The notes below the pieces were generated by a model. It saw nothing but the letters and a program-made list of their open reading frames with translations, was not told the DNA's origin and ran no database searches. The translations under genes were made by a program, and so were the position numbers. This document shows, piece by piece, positions 35,227-47,841 of a stretch of DNA of 63,760 nt; positions within the stretch are counted from its first letter, which is position 1; the number at the start of each line of letters is the position of its first letter. The stretch spans positions 1-63,760 of the forward strand of contig JBBPTG010000142.1 of the NCBI GenBank assembly GCA_038093975.1. Reading direction: 5' to 3'. Source of the DNA: Chalciporus piperatus (lineage: Eukaryota; Basidiomycota; Agaricomycetes; Boletales; Boletaceae).

Positions 35227-35691
35227 GTGTCCTATTTAAACGAGTCAGCCACCTCCGTCGACAAGTTCAGGCTGGCGGTCTGTTCTTCAATACTCGTTTT
35301 ACCGATCTCAAACCCGCGGATCAGATTGGAACGACGAGACCAAGAGTCAATAACGTCGTATACCATTGACAGAAGGGACCTGAAACCCCTGTCGAACAAT
35401 GCTCAAGTACTGCTACAACTTCCGCTTGTCCGTTATCTGACAGTGTTCATACGGCCTCATTTTCCGCTACATGCTAATAACTGGCACCTTTTAGTTGGGC
35501 AGCGTCCTACGGACGTTTCGCGCACCCCCGGAACTATCCCTATCTGCGACAATGTCTGTTGGACTTGTGGCGCTGTGCGTTCCTATATTCCTCGTCCCAC
35601 TCCCTACCTTCCTGTACGGGTCATACATGTCGTCCATAATTAAGAATGATATCATGTTCTACAAATTAGGCTACAAAGCGGAACGAACTAA
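35227..35691. other. Intergenic stretch
   Basis: Between two minus-strand genes: upstream region of the polyproline protein and 3' flank of the glycosylase. No gene seen. Confidence 0.55.
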
Positions 35692-37721
35692 CTAGGAACT
35701 TCTCTCTAAAGCATCACACAGATCGTTATAAAAATGATACATATATACTTCCCCACTGGGATCGATCGTGTTATCAAAATATTCCGCCAGCTCGTCGACG
35801 ATCGTGACGAGATAGGGCACGTCGATGTCCCCAACGACGCCAATCCCTCCAGGATACCATATCTTGCCTTGTTCAAAGGCCCATCGCCAACGCTGTTCGT
35901 AAATGCGTCCGCGTCAGTAACCCATCGGTTTCGTACGATCGCTCCCTCGAGCAGGAGCCTATTACAGAAATAGAAACAGAATGGTAACGCACCAGATACC
36001 GGATCAGTTCCTTGTCTGTTGGCATAACGCGCTTCCATTCGTCGTCCGCCGCCAAGCCCGCACTCGAACAAAATATCCGAAGCGAGTCGTGTGCGTATTT
36101 GCCTACGCCGGGGTAGTAAAACACAGGACTGGAGGGGATCAATTGACCCAGCGACTGAACAGAAGACCGCGTGGTTGGCATATCCGCAGATATCCCAATC
36201 ATGTTCGGGCGGTTACAAGTTTGATCATCCTGGATAATTCTCCTGGACATATCTTTGAGCCACTCCGCTCGTTTATTGTATAGTCCGAGAGGTCGCAACA
36301 GTTCGATGAGCTCATCGTGCGGCGCTGCATCAAACAGTCGCATCAATCAAAAATCAGACCCTGGCGCCGCAACACGGGAAGAGAGGGAGAAAAAAAGTGG
36401 TTGTTTGGGAATAGGGCGAATTTGTCGAGAGACGTACCATTTGCGAGAGCCTGGGGCGTTGGCCAGCGGTCTATGATCTTGGAGAAGACGGGTATGGCCG
36501 CTTTCCCAGTTGTTACATTCAGTAAGCGAACGGCGATCAGGACTTTCCAGGGATTGTCTCCTAAGCTCTCTGGATTTCCGCAATGCAAAACGGGAGGAGA
36601 TTATCTTGTCATGATCAAGGTAACATACGTATAGCCGACTCACCTTGTATTAATATTGGCTTAAGTCGTCTTAACATAATCATGAGGTCGTCAAATAGTC
36701 CCCCATCCACAATCTCTTCGTCGTGGAAATTCTCAAACGTAGGGTGGTCGAAATCCGAAGATTCGATGTATACAGGGATAGTGAGGATAGGGGAGCTTGG
36801 AGAGGTCTCTACAGCAATCTTTCCTCCTTCGGGGCCCAGATGAGAGGTGGAAGCACGAGTGAAATACTTGGAAGTTTTCAGGACCACTGGAGATTCCATG
36901 TCTCCACCGAGGCATTTTCCAGCTTCTGGTGTCCGAGAGCCGCTGTCGTCCAAGTTCGCAAGCGACCGTGGTCCAAGGGACTCACCGCCAGACTCTCGAC
37001 CGACACGTGTACGAGGGGAAGGATGCTGCGATGATGGCGCGTGGATAGTTCCGGGATCGACATGTCTCTCGGGCTTTGACCTCTTCTTCTTTCGGACAAT
37101 CTCCACTGCATCCAACACAATCCGACGACTCGAGCGAGAAGAAGCAGAATTGCCAGTGTGAGAGGCGCAACTATCATCCAGAGTGCCAGGCCTGCCTTCC
37201 TCTACATCACACGTTCTCCGAACTAGTGCGCTCGCCGTGCGTTGGTGTTTCCGTGATGCTGTCTCCGCAGGTCCATGGTCCTCCGGTAAAGGCGCAGGGC
37301 TCACGTTCGAGCCAATCTCCACCAAGTGAGCATCTTCGCAATCAACCATGCTTCGACGTGTTCGCTTTCTCGGAACGGTTGAATGGCGAGCGGACATGGA
37401 TGAAGCACGTACTCTCGTGGGAGTGGAGACACCAGCGCGGTGGCGACGAGACGAAGACTGAGATTGCACCTGGAAACCTTGTACAGGTAAACTGTCATCA
37501 TCGTTGTTGAGACGATGGTGTCCATTTGGGAGAGGGTCGCAGTATTCAGGCTGGTGCGCTTCGCCTTGAACGTGAGGCTGCTGTGGGTTGTAAGCGAATG
37601 CACGTAGCCAGTTGACCGGGGATACGCCATGAACTGGCGAAGCTGTCGCAGGAAAGTTAGTAGTGGACGGTGAATGACTGCCATCTTCACCGTACTGTAG
37701 TAATCACTCACCTGCGTCCAT
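35692..37721 (-). CDS. MBD4-like thymine/uracil DNA glycosylase (HhH-GPD), no methyl-CpG domain seen
   Basis: MBD4-type enzymes remove T or U opposite G in base-excision repair. The ATG at 37721 lies in a 10-nt first exon (MDA); splicing leads to ASPVHGVSPVNWLRAF. A long, basic, disordered N-terminus follows (37640-36850; KKKRSKPERH). The glycosylase domain begins with NPWKVLIAVRLLNVTTGKAAIPVF (shown in full length less than the exon; 36555-36485), then ELIELLRPLGLYNKRAEWLKDM, FYYPGVGKYAHDSLRIFC with the catalytic Asp after GKYAH, and EWKRVMPTDKELIRYL. These match human MBD4 segment by segment (for example DPWKLLIA, LLKPLGLY, GIGKYGNDSYRIFC). A C-terminal extension, KIWYPGGIGVVGDIDVPYLV to ALERSS, is not part of MBD4. 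No methyl-CpG-binding domain is visible. Possibly a 5mC or RIP-related repair enzyme; that is inference. Confidence 0.85.
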
Positions 37722-37994
37722 AATGAGAGTACTTGTCAGCTGCCTGGTTCTTGTTACGCGCTTCCCTTGAATCCCTTGCGCCTGGTCAGTGGTGTTATTC
37801 AACGAAATTTGGAAAACAATCTTGAAACAACCTCGACAGTCTCGACTGCCTTGACTCGGACTTGCGGACCTTGCTAAGCTAATCGATTACTACATATATA
37901 CATTGAACATTTGAACTTCCGTTCTTGAACGTTTCGATCTGACCATATAGTCTATACCGTGCAGGTTACAACAGAACTAGAGTGGCAGTATCTA

Positions 37995-38886
37995 TCATTC
38001 CCGGATACATGTGTCCGCATGTGTCTCCCCTAGCAGCTTCAAGTTCGTGGACACCCGGGCCTGTCGCGATCGACCTGTAGTTTCGAGGAGCGTGGTGTGC
38101 TTTCCAATGAGTCGTTTCTGCCATCCGAGCAAAGTTGTCATGCACCAACGAATCATACAAATTCCGCCAAAATACATTGCCTCTGAAGTCTACAGTATCA
38201 AGATCAGTGCTCAGCAACGGATCACAGATAACCATCAACTCACAATACCGATCAACGTCGCCAGGTCCAAGAATGCCAATACATACATGCAAGTCCAATC
38301 AAAGCCTCTCACATAAAAACGCATAACGTGCAATAACGCGTTGCCCACCAACCCAGACACATATCAGTGTCTATAAGACCAATCCCCACCTCCCGCCTTG
38401 CCATGGGTCACCCTAGCTTTTCTTTTCTCTCCTTGCACGATATACCACCTCGCAGTGGCAGCCGGAGGTCCTATTGCCAACACAAACGCGTCCGAACACG
38501 TTAGCCCGCAACTCCAGGGTTAGTTCGACCTACGATTCAAGCACTTGTACTTACGTCTTTTTGGGCCGCCTCTCCCAATTCCTGATATCCATAGAATCCC
38601 ACGGACGGGTATCCACAGAACTCTTACAGTATATACCAAGATGACCCAGATCGGGGTCACGGCCAGTAACCCAAGGAGGAGGGAAAATACGCGGAGAGGC
38701 CCATCCTCGCGTACTGAGACCGATGCCCGAAAGATTGCTCGCGCACTCTCGATCGTGAAGAATGCTGCGAGGAGGAGGAGGGTTTGGACTATTCCATGCG
38801 GAAGAAGGGGTCGTCGGGTGAGCGTGAAGAAGAATTGGAGTACGCGACTTACGGTGCAAGTTCTCTCGCATGAATAAACAAACCAT
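37995..38886 (-). CDS. Small multi-exon membrane protein, unknown
   Basis: Not recognised. The ATG at 38886 gives MVCLFMRENLH, then a GTAAGT donor; the next exon reads TLLLLAAFFTIESARAIF and VFSLLLGLLAVTPIWVILVYT, two membrane helices. After an intron ending at about 38473 comes ATARWYIVQGEKRKAR. A stop at 38364-38366 ends that frame unless another intron carries it on to an exon starting CMYVLAFLDLATLIGI, then MYFGGICMIRWCMTTLLGW and the stop at 37995-37997. Four helices with basic loops form a coherent topology, so I treat it as one gene. Two adjacent small genes are the alternative. Confidence 0.45.
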
Positions 38887-39682
38887 TTTACAGAGATAAA
38901 ATATGGACGATACTAAATAGACGTGGTGAAGTCAGTGAACTGGAAATTGGAGGGGTATATACAGAGGGAGAGTCGAGTTGGACCGAGATACTAAGTAGTA
39001 CATTCGCGCGTGAGGCCCTTATCAAGACGAAAGTAGTTTCTGGCCTACCATATACTCTACTCGGCAAAAAGCGTAACAAAATGGATATAGAGAGTCGATG
39101 ACCATAAATCCTCTAATGATGCATTGCACCGGTACCACGTCAAGGAGACGAAGTCCAGACAGGACTCGCCAGACATCATGTCAGTGGCAAGCTTGATGAT
39201 GTGGGCCAGCGGCAAGGATTTGGCTCGGGGTCTAGGTCGCTGATGCTGTCGAGACAGGAGTCATCGGCCAGCCTCATCCCAGAGCCGTGGGTTTGGGACC
39301 GACTCGAGGGCAACTTCCAGCGGCAGACGGCATCATGGAAAGAACTGGGTGTGGCCCTGGGTGTTGCTCAGACGACGGTCGTCGAAATAAATGGCTTTCC
39401 GCGAGTAAAAAATACTCCTTCGCTTTCAGACTCAGTATGTATAGAGCTTGAGCCTCCAGGGACGCGAGAGCCACGGAGGACCGCGGTTCTATCACGTATT
39501 TCTGCCACCAGGGTCTGTCATCGAAATCGACAATCGTGTTCATTTCGAACTGGCCAGCGTGCGCAGGTCAGCACTGCAACAATCGTACACCATACGCCAT
39601 ATTCAGAGCATGGAAGAAGCAATAGCTCTACGATAAAATTACATATTCAACGATTCGCGTATTCTTCCTGATGTTATTGCGT
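38887..39682. other. Intergenic stretch
   Basis: Open frames at 39201-39671 (plus) and 39274-39543 (minus) overlap and neither has a known motif. No gene is called. Confidence 0.45.
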
Positions 39683-41340
39683 TTACAGACGGTCTTGAGA
39701 GAAGAGTCAGATTCGCCTGGAGGATCACGGGATGACGATACTCACTGATGTTGCCCAAATCTGTGCATGCCTCCTTGACACGTTCGGTGAGCGTCTTCTC
39801 ACCCTCACGGACCCAGACACGTGGGTCGTAGAACTGAGAGAAAAGTATGGGAGTGTGTTTGCATCGAAGCTGATGATGTGCTTACCTTCTTGTTTGGCTT
39901 GTCAGAACCTTCGGGGTTACCAACCTGGGTCATGAGGTAATCTTTCCTCTTGAAGATGAAGTCCTACATGGATGAGTCAGTAAATCGCCGACGGTGGAAG
40001 CGGGGAATGCATACTCGAATGCCCGCCAGGTAGGCAAATTGAGTATCTGTGGCACGGTGGGTCAGTGTCCGTAGGTAGTCCCACGCATTCCACCCAAATT
40101 CTTACCCGTGTCGACGTTCATCTTCACGACACCGTTATCTACGGCAGTCTTGATCTCTTCCTTGGTCGAGCCAGAGCCCCCGTGGAAGACAAGGTACCTG
40201 GGGAAGATGTGAGCGCCGATCCATCACCTTGCATTGCGTTCAGCGGCTTACAAGGGCTTCTCTGTACCACCAAGCTTCTTACTGGCGTGTTCTTGGTGCT
40301 TCTGAAGGAGCTCAGGGTGCAATTTGACATTCCCTGGCTTGTACACGCCGTGAACATTGCCAAAAGCGGCCGCGATACTGAAGTTGGGGCTGATCTTGCT
40401 CAACGCGTCGTGGACGTCATAGACATCCTCAGGCTGGGTGTACAAAGCGGCGTTGTCGACTTCAGAGTTGTCGACACCGTCTTCCTCACCACCAGTGATA
40501 CCGATCTCCATCTCGAGCCAGATTCCGAGGGGTGCCATTTTCTTGAAGTATTCGACGCAGGTCTTGATGTTATCTTCCTTGGACTCCTCGGAGAGGTCGA
40601 GCATGTGAGAGGAGAAGAGGGGTTCTTGGTGGGCGTTGTAGTATTCTTGATCGGCAGCGAGCATACCATCGAACCAGGGCAAGAGTTTGTGGGCACAGTG
40701 GTCACTGTGGAGAACGACGGGACTATGCACAGTATATGAGAATTATACGACCATGGAAAACGTAAGCGGACATACACGCCGTAGTCCTTTGCGACCGTCC
40801 GGATGTGAAGGGCAGCTGCCTTGGCACCAGCAATGGAGGCTTGTTGCTTGTCGTTGGAGAGCCCCTTTCCGGCGAAGTAGGCACTTCCTCCTTGAGAAAC
40901 CTGGAGGATGATCGGAGCCTTGATGTCCCTAAAGCACAGAGTTAACTCCAATCGAGGATCGCGGAGAATGATCAACCTTGCAGCTTCCAAAACAGCGTTA
41001 GCGGTCGAAGAGGAGGTCACGTTCTAGCGAGAGTCAGGCCGTCAGATTGGGCTATGGACAGAGCACACGCTGACTTACAATCGCCTAAGTCGAATACGCG
41101 ATCATTAAACAATGCTGCTATTTTTGACGTGTAATCTCACTCACTGGGATTGCGAACTGCGATAGGGATGAACGTCAACTCGGGAAGGCTGCAATAGAAC
41201 GGGGCGAACCTTGTTCTCCTTTGCATAGTTGAACAACTTGCGAACATTTTCGCCGGTCAAAACGCCAGCCTGGGTGGTCCGTTAGATGAGGCCAATCTGG
41301 CTGCGACACCACGTACGGGAACGATATCGAGGACACCCAT
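39683..41340 (-). CDS. FBA1: Fructose-bisphosphate aldolase, class II (zinc-dependent)
   Basis: Cleaves fructose-1,6-bisphosphate to DHAP and glyceraldehyde-3-phosphate in glycolysis. The ATG at 41340 gives MGVLDIVP; after an intron come AGVLTGENVRKLFNYAKEN, then INVTSSSTANAVLEAA and KAPIILQVSQGGSAYFAGKG. PVVLHSDHCAHKLLPWFDG contains the catalytic Asp and zinc-binding His of class II enzymes; later segments are EMEIGITGGEEDGV, AAAFGNVHGVYKPGNVKL, YLVFHGGSGSTKEEI and MNVDTDTQFAYLAGIRDF. A last 11-nt exon gives the C-terminus DLGNINRL with stop at 39683-39685. Seven or more short introns. Upstream at about 41502 there is a CACGTG box (TCACGTGTAA), a common glycolytic or growth-gene element in fungi. 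Confidence 0.95.
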
Positions 41341-42790
41341 GATGAATTCTGGTTCGGGATCGTGCTAGATGCTGGTCGAGAGCAAGAAAGGTTTTGAGAT
41401 TAGTGTGGAGAATGGTGCTTATAAACTTTCCAGTGCCTACCAGGAAAGTGTTCGGGATCAAGTTTGGATCGAGTTTGCCTGGAAATCGATCGTCAGACAG
41501 ATCACGTGTAATCGACATCCCGATCTTCCTTCAAGTTCAAAGTTGCGACAGTAGTTGAACCATCCTCTGAACGACGAGCACTTTGTTGAATTCTATTTTA
41601 TTGTACATTCAAAAGTTGCTCATTGTCCTTTGCATCCCGCTCAAACCAACCAGTGAATCTTGGACGTTCCTCCCGGAACGCCTTGCGGCCCGGTTCCGCT
41701 TTCGCGCTCGTCATCGACCCGAATATCCCCGTTTCCGGTCCATATGCATTTCCTACCGGCTGGACGCACCCCCGTCAGACTCCCATGTCGAGCAGTTCAT
41801 TCTCACACCGAATTACCCAAGGTTGGTGTCTTTCTCCCTGCGGTCTTTCTGAATAAGCCAAAGTCCTCGTAGTTTCAAGTTGTGGGAAGCCGACCAAGTA
41901 TACTGAATATGACGGGATACTAGAGCACTTGTTGGGCCAGCACTCCACTCGTGCGAAAGTCCGTGCAGAAAGCCACGGACCGGCAGCTATATCAGACACT
42001 GGAACAGCGACGTAGCTCACAAGAGATCTGTCTACTATGGATTAGCACACATACTTGACTGAGAGTCTGAAAAATAACAAACATATCCACGGTCCAAGAA
42101 GGGGCACTGTGTTGCTTGTATGGCCAGGGGTAGGGGGGCCGAAACTTGGACTTGAAAGCCGTGTGAGAACAATCACTATGGTGAGACAGCAAAGGACGGC
42201 GACTGCTTCGGTCTTCAGAAACACGTATTCAACTACGTACGTTCATCGAGAGCCATCAGGCCGACACCGTCGCTGTCAGCTCAACATCACCCCTCGAGGG
42301 TAATGTGGCTCTTCCTGCCTTAGGAAGAACAAAGGAGCTGCGCTGCGCTGATGGAACGGGGAGTCAAGAGGCGACCGTACGTTCGATTCCATCAAGTGTC
42401 CGCATACCGCCCAGAACGCTACCGGGGCTTGAAGCCGTTCGCGTTGTATAGCTGTACAAAGCTGTACTTGCTATGGGGAGATACCATGCTGTTCATGAGC
42501 ACACCGGATACGAGGCAAGGTACACCGACGAACTTTGCATACACCCGGATAAGGATTTGGTAGCAGGATTGGAAGATGGACTGCCCCACTGAGTGGCTCG
42601 TATTCTAGGATTAAGTGAGTCTTTGTAAACCAAGTGATGCGAGTGTAATCTATAATAGCCCCAACCCGCACGAAACATAGAATTAAACGATATAGCTAGA
42701 GTAATTAAGTTCAGCAGAACCTTTCAATATCAAATAGATGGATATACAACTATAGTTGGGGAAATTATGGACTGAGTGGTGAAGCTGGTA
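41341..42790. other. Intergenic stretch upstream of the aldolase gene
   Basis: Contains a CACGTG E-box near 41502 in the aldolase promoter. Overlapping open frames at 41580-42020 on both strands look partly coding but have no recognisable motif, so no gene is called. Confidence 0.45.
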
Positions 42791-43570
42791 AGAAAATATT
42801 TCGCTAAGCAGCATAAGGACTCACCTATCGTCACGTCGCCATTGAGGAATTCAAGAGCTATCAATAGTTAGTCGTCGCTTGTCGATGAATGTCATTCGGG
42901 AAAAAGAAGATAACGAAGACAGCAATCCGCTGCTCGGAGATTGGCACAAAAATCTCACAAAGGCTCAGGAAAGACTCACGTCGTAACGACCCGACAGTCA
43001 GGAGGTGACGCCGTGTGAAATAGATAACTAAAGTTACGATGCGCATACATATGGATGGTGAATGCCATATTATGTGCATGATCGACATCACATCCGCAAT
43101 GAGGGGGCAAAACTGACCGTCAAGGTCAGCGAAAGTCCTTCAACGCACTCCGAGCGTGGCGGCACTCACAAAGAAGCAGACGGCCCATGGTAGAAGATGG
43201 CCTAGTAGAAACCACACTCTATACAAAGACCTAGTCCAAAGAGTCTCGGAGCTACCCTGGGATTCCGGTACGTTTGTGAGCGGGTGCATTCGCCGCGTGT
43301 ACGGTGCCATTATTTCGTTTACGGGAGAGAGCTGATCACGAGAGGCTACCGTTGAACACAGTCTGATCTGATTAACAAGAGTCAGTCCAAGTCGTGCCAT
43401 TCACCGACGTGCTTACTGATATTGTCCTGGTCCGCCTTGGAAGTCGAAAGGCTTCTGCAGACATGGCGGAAAGCTTCTAGCGGTTCAATACGCGAGTTGT
43501 AACTTGAAGAGGGGATGAACGAAAACCACGGCAGGAGAGGGGTGATACCATGGTGGAAACCTATATACAT
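42791..43570 (-). CDS. Candidate membrane protein gene, unknown
   Basis: Low-confidence gene built from joined minus-strand exons. The first reads GFHHGITPLLPWFSFIPSS and RHVCRSLSTSKADQDN, ending at a GTAAGC donor (about 43421). The next (43370-43170) reads RLCSTVASRDQLSPVNEIM, then RVWFLLGHLLPWAVCFF, one likely helix, ending at GTGAGT. A third (about 43120-42980) reads IADVMSIMHIIWHSPSICM and RIVTLVIYFTRRHLL, a second helix, ending again at GTGAGT. Three consistent donor sites and continuous hydrophobic patterning support it; start and stop are not fixed. No family recognised. Confidence 0.4.
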
Positions 43571-44746
43571 GGCCGGGGATTAGATCACAGCAGCATGGCA
43601 AGCTGTGGTCCGCGAACACTCGTATCGGCGGCGGTCAGGTGAAACCGCCACCATGACCACGTCAATTGAAGTCGTACATTCACTACCCACTTAACACGGC
43701 GGATGCGGCACCGAGCAGGGATGGAGTCACTTGGCAGATATCGTCTTCGCCGCACTACAGTAGTGTTGAAAAGTGTTGAGGCTACGATCATCAGTTTCGG
43801 CTGGAGTGACTCTCACTGGTGAGCGACACGGTTACTACTCTGCGACAGTGGCGTTGAAGGAAATAATAGCACCTTTGTGATTGGTCGAAGGAACTTGATG
43901 TGCCGCCGACGATCAGCTCGCTGCTGGTCACCAGCAACACCTTGACTACGAGATCTGCACACCATTCCTAGCTTGATGATGAACTGTGCGTTGAGGGAGA
44001 CGCTGATAGTGACCCTTCTCACTGCATGATCATGAGCTTCGAGAACTTGTCCGGTCGAAAAGGAACTTGCGAAACTCTCTGGCCCGGGTGGATGAGACTA
44101 ATAGTTGCCAGGTTTGAAAGTTGAAACCGCCGGAGTTCATTGAATTGCCAACGAGTTCCCGAACGAGAGCTGTGGTTGAACGTTGAAACTCGAGTGGACC
44201 TCTGAATGGATCGATGACTGCCCGGGGCCCGGGCGGTCCTTTCAAAACTCCGAGCACAAGTCAGTTGCAAGTCAGCGTCGGTTCCCAGGGATCCCAACGA
44301 TCGGTAATAGACGCAAACTTGTCGCAAACTTATCGAACTGTTGAACGAGAGCAATCCGAGTTTCCTTAGTCACGCACTCGTCGAACAGACGCGAACTCTG
44401 ACTCTGAATGACTTCAGGCTGAAATCGTCTGGTTGACATGATTCAATTGGTCTTTCGCCAAGTTTTGGACGGCCCTTGTTATCTTCCGTTCACATTCTGT
44501 TCAACTTGGGTCCAGGACGGGGTCACTATCCCCATGTAATGTACTAGTCCTGTTCCAGACATTCTAGAGCACGGCGCACTCTTCTACGCATCTCCAATAA
44601 GATCCTGACTCAACAAGCCTAGAGTCAAATGCCAGGGCCGCAGGAGTTAGGGCCTCAGATATATGGGCCCCGTCAACTCACTCTTTGGAATCTGTTGTAG
44701 TCATTAAAAAAGTCAGAATCTCCGGGCTCAACGAACAAACATATTT
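43571..44746. other. Intergenic stretch
   Basis: No gene supportable. Short frames at 43585-44354 on the minus strand lack motifs and splice logic. Confidence 0.5.
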
Positions 44747-46179
44747 CTAAGCACCTGGCTCCATTGTCATGAGTCCGATCGGCACAATCATCTGGTCAGG
44801 GCTCGTCTGACCCTGGTCATCCTGGATTACACCCAAGCTCTGGGAGGACTGGCCCTCTTGGTGTGGCGGCTCTCCTTGCATCCCCAATTCCTCTTCGGCC
44901 GATCCGCCCCTCTTACCAGTGGACGGTCTCCCTTCTACTCTCCTCACAAACTCTCCCCAAATCGCCCTCTCGTCATTTCCCATCGCTTCGAACATATTCC
45001 GCATGCTTGCATCTGCCTTCCTGTATACTCCTCTATGTCGGCATACCGTGCTCTTCACGTACCGACACCCGAACACGCGTTCAAACGCCACCTTTTGTGT
45101 CGCTGTCGACGACTGCGATACCATCGTGTCCATCGCACGGAACCCAGCCGCGATCTCGGATACAGTGTAGTCGTTGGGCCATCGCTTGAGCGGGGGTTGC
45201 GGATGCTGAGGGAAGGAAGTTCGGATGGCAACGTTGGGCGACGTGGTGGGCGTATTGGGGCTGTAGAGAGGTGTTACAGAAACAACGGGAGAATGGTTCA
45301 CACTAGAGCCATGGAAGGGACTTCCGACGGGATTCGTCACCTCGCTGGACTCGGTTCCGTTTCTTTGTGGCGCCGAACCATTCAGAGGGGGACTCGCAAG
45401 CGGAGTGGCGTAGGGTATTGTCTGAGTGGGTAGCATATAGCTCATCGGGGGTGGAATATATACATGTGTAGGATAGCCTTCTGGGAAGTAGAATCTTTTG
45501 GCAGATGGAAACTCCGCTCCGTCTGATAACGGTCTCTTGAGCAGCGAGGATGAGGTAGAAGAGGGTGTGGCGGGAGAGGGCCGTTTCATCTTGATTTGCA
45601 AGGCAAGTTCTTCAGCGAGCCCCACGCATTCATCGTCTGCCAAGCCGGCCAAGAGGCTCTTTCTGAGCTTGTACAACAGCCGCTGCTCAGATTCGATCGT
45701 ACGGACGGTGGTGATCATGTGCTGTTCCCAGTTTCTGGTAGCACAGTTATAAGCGTCTATATACGACGAAGTTGTCAACTCGAGATCTGACACGACAGAG
45801 GGATAGTGAGAGAGCTGAAAAAGAGGAAACGTAGATATTTCGTGCATCAAGCGAATGGGATCGCAGTTCGACTGAACAAGAGAGTTCAGCACCCGGGGGA
45901 CGCGTTTTTAACAGGTCTGATTACCCTGTACCATATGATGAGCGTCACTGATCGCTTAAGGGACTGTTCCATCTGGCTTTGACGGTCGTCTGTACTGCTA
46001 CTTGGTGACTGGGTTTGGGGTTGAGGGTGCGTGCGTTCAGGTGAGGGTGGTTTCTCAACGGTGCGCCCCGCGCTGCCGTTCTGAAGGGTCTGCATGAACG
46101 CTTGGCCGTTCACAGGGGTGATTTGGGGAGGCTGTTTAGTCACCGCTAGGTTATGAACGCGGTCCATTTGTACGGACAT
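44747..46179 (-). CDS. Conserved fungal protein of unknown function, possibly a regulator
   Basis: The ATG at 46179 opens MSVQMDRVHNLAVTKQPPQ, a Pro/Gln/Ser-rich disordered region. Near 45930 a donor (AGG|GTAATC) joins QSLKRSVTLIIWYR to SNCDPIRLMHEISTFPLF. A helical segment follows with WEQHMITTVRTIESEQRLLY and GLADDECVGLAEELALQ. A long disordered middle (NGSAPQRNGTESS) leads to the best-conserved-looking block, LKRWPNDYTVSEIAAGFRAM then RVFGCRYVKSTVCRHRGVYR and WGEFVRRVEG. The tail is acidic and Gln-rich. The basic, Cys/His-containing block and the disordered flanks suggest a nuclear protein that binds DNA or partners; I cannot name the family. Confidence 0.65.
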
Positions 46180-47841
46180 CGTCGGTCCTCGCAGCTAAAC
46201 GCGCTGATGATGGAATTGAGGCCGGGAAAACTGACAGAGAGTACATCGCAGAACGCTGTCACTGATAACAGAAAAAGTGACGGTGTAAGAAATCGGACTT
46301 ACTCGCGAAATAAGGTCCACTGGTTTCGTGACCTGGGTTTCGGTGGACAAGGCGTGGACCACGAGGTCATGTTGTTTCTCACGTTGACCTCATGTCGACC
46401 ATGTCAAGCCCAAGGAGTCAGGCATCAGCGCTCAGCAACGAGTGCTTGCTGGCTCCTCGTAGGCTGCAGAAGAGCGTCTGCTTCGAGGATTTCGTCGACG
46501 CGCTACTCAAATGGGTTCTCATGCAAAAAGTGATCGAACCGGCAAGACTGGCGCGGGGGAAAGTTGCCAAGTGCCGTAACTAAACTCTGACTTGCAACAA
46601 CTTGTTTCAAAGGTGTGTTGACTTGCGTTGGCGACACTGACCAGCGCGCCCGTAAAACCGGATTGCGAACCACCCTTTTTTCCATCAACGACAAGGCAGT
46701 CACTGCTCGATCCGTTCCGCTATTCAGATCACCACTGGCAGATATTGGCATACCCCACCAAGGTGTCGCCGAACACAGCAACAAGGATAGTTTCCACGAC
46801 GAACACTGCTATCCAACATATCGCGTGCACTCCGTAATTCCCTCCAGCGGGAACTGCAGCCACGCTGCGCGAGAGGTTCCCGAAGATGGCAGAGAGTTGG
46901 AGCAACAACTGTTTCCTCGAGGCGGCTTCACATCGAAATTCGCATCATGCTTCATCTCAGCAACTCGTCGGATGCTTTGGATCATCAGGATCCGTGACTT
47001 ATCGGATGTAGCAAACGCAGTTGCCGTTGCTGCACCTTGCGGATCACGGAATCCGATAGGATATTCCACGCGAAATGGCTGACGAGCGGCTCGCACGTCA
47101 AGCCATATGCCACTTGGGCTCTTCCCTGTTGCTCGTACGCGCATGCCCGCGCGGAGTATTGTTGGCGAAGCTGTCCTGCGTGGAGTTGAGATGCGCCTGA
47201 TTGATACTCTGGACCGGCTGTTTCCAGGTGGGGAGGCTTTCTGGTGAGCGTCGGTCGAGCGGGTCGGAGCCAGCGAATGGGTCGGACCCCGACGAGATGG
47301 AGATGCGGGCGTTTCTTATGAATTGGTTCCACCTTTTCGCCCGGCTGCGAAACGATCTCGATGACCGTACCAAGTGTCCGCCATTCGAGCTTTGATTTGT
47401 GTTTCCCCAGTCTCGGCACAACGGCCGAATAGACCCAGACTACTTGGTTCACTCTAGCTCATACTAGTATTAGTACAAAGTCGATGGCATTGTCGAGGTG
47501 TATACTTTGGTGACTGGCAAAAAGCGTTGAATTTCACCGAATTGTGTACAGTATTACTACCAATGCAACACAGACAAATAAGCTGCGCTCTGTCAGAACT
47601 TGAAAGCTTGAACTTCGAGTTCATCGCCGCCATTCGTCTCGCCTCTCGTTACACATTTCTATTCTCATTTATCTAGGTCCATACTTCTCGGTCAGTCTTT
47701 GAATTCACTTGTTTGAAGCCCAGGCAGACTCACGGTCAATTCACGTCCGCCAACACTCTATTTCTGGCTGTCCGGCCTTGCAACACGTAGTGGTTTTGTA
47801 CAGTCTGGTATTAGTCAAATCCTCTCGTCCGGCTTGCAGCT
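46180..47841. other. Intergenic stretch with uncertain open frames
   Basis: Minus-strand frames at 46503-46784, 46809-47144 and 46985-47452 could be exons of a disordered protein (for example SSGSDPFAGSDPLDRRSPE at about 47310-47255), but I could not join them with convincing splice sites. It also holds the promoter of the mannosyltransferase gene. Confidence 0.35.

Noticed and set aside
40065..40739. 224-residue plus-strand frame opposite the aldolase gene
   Set aside because: Antisense of highly conserved FBA1 exons; Val/Asp/Leu-rich with no motif.
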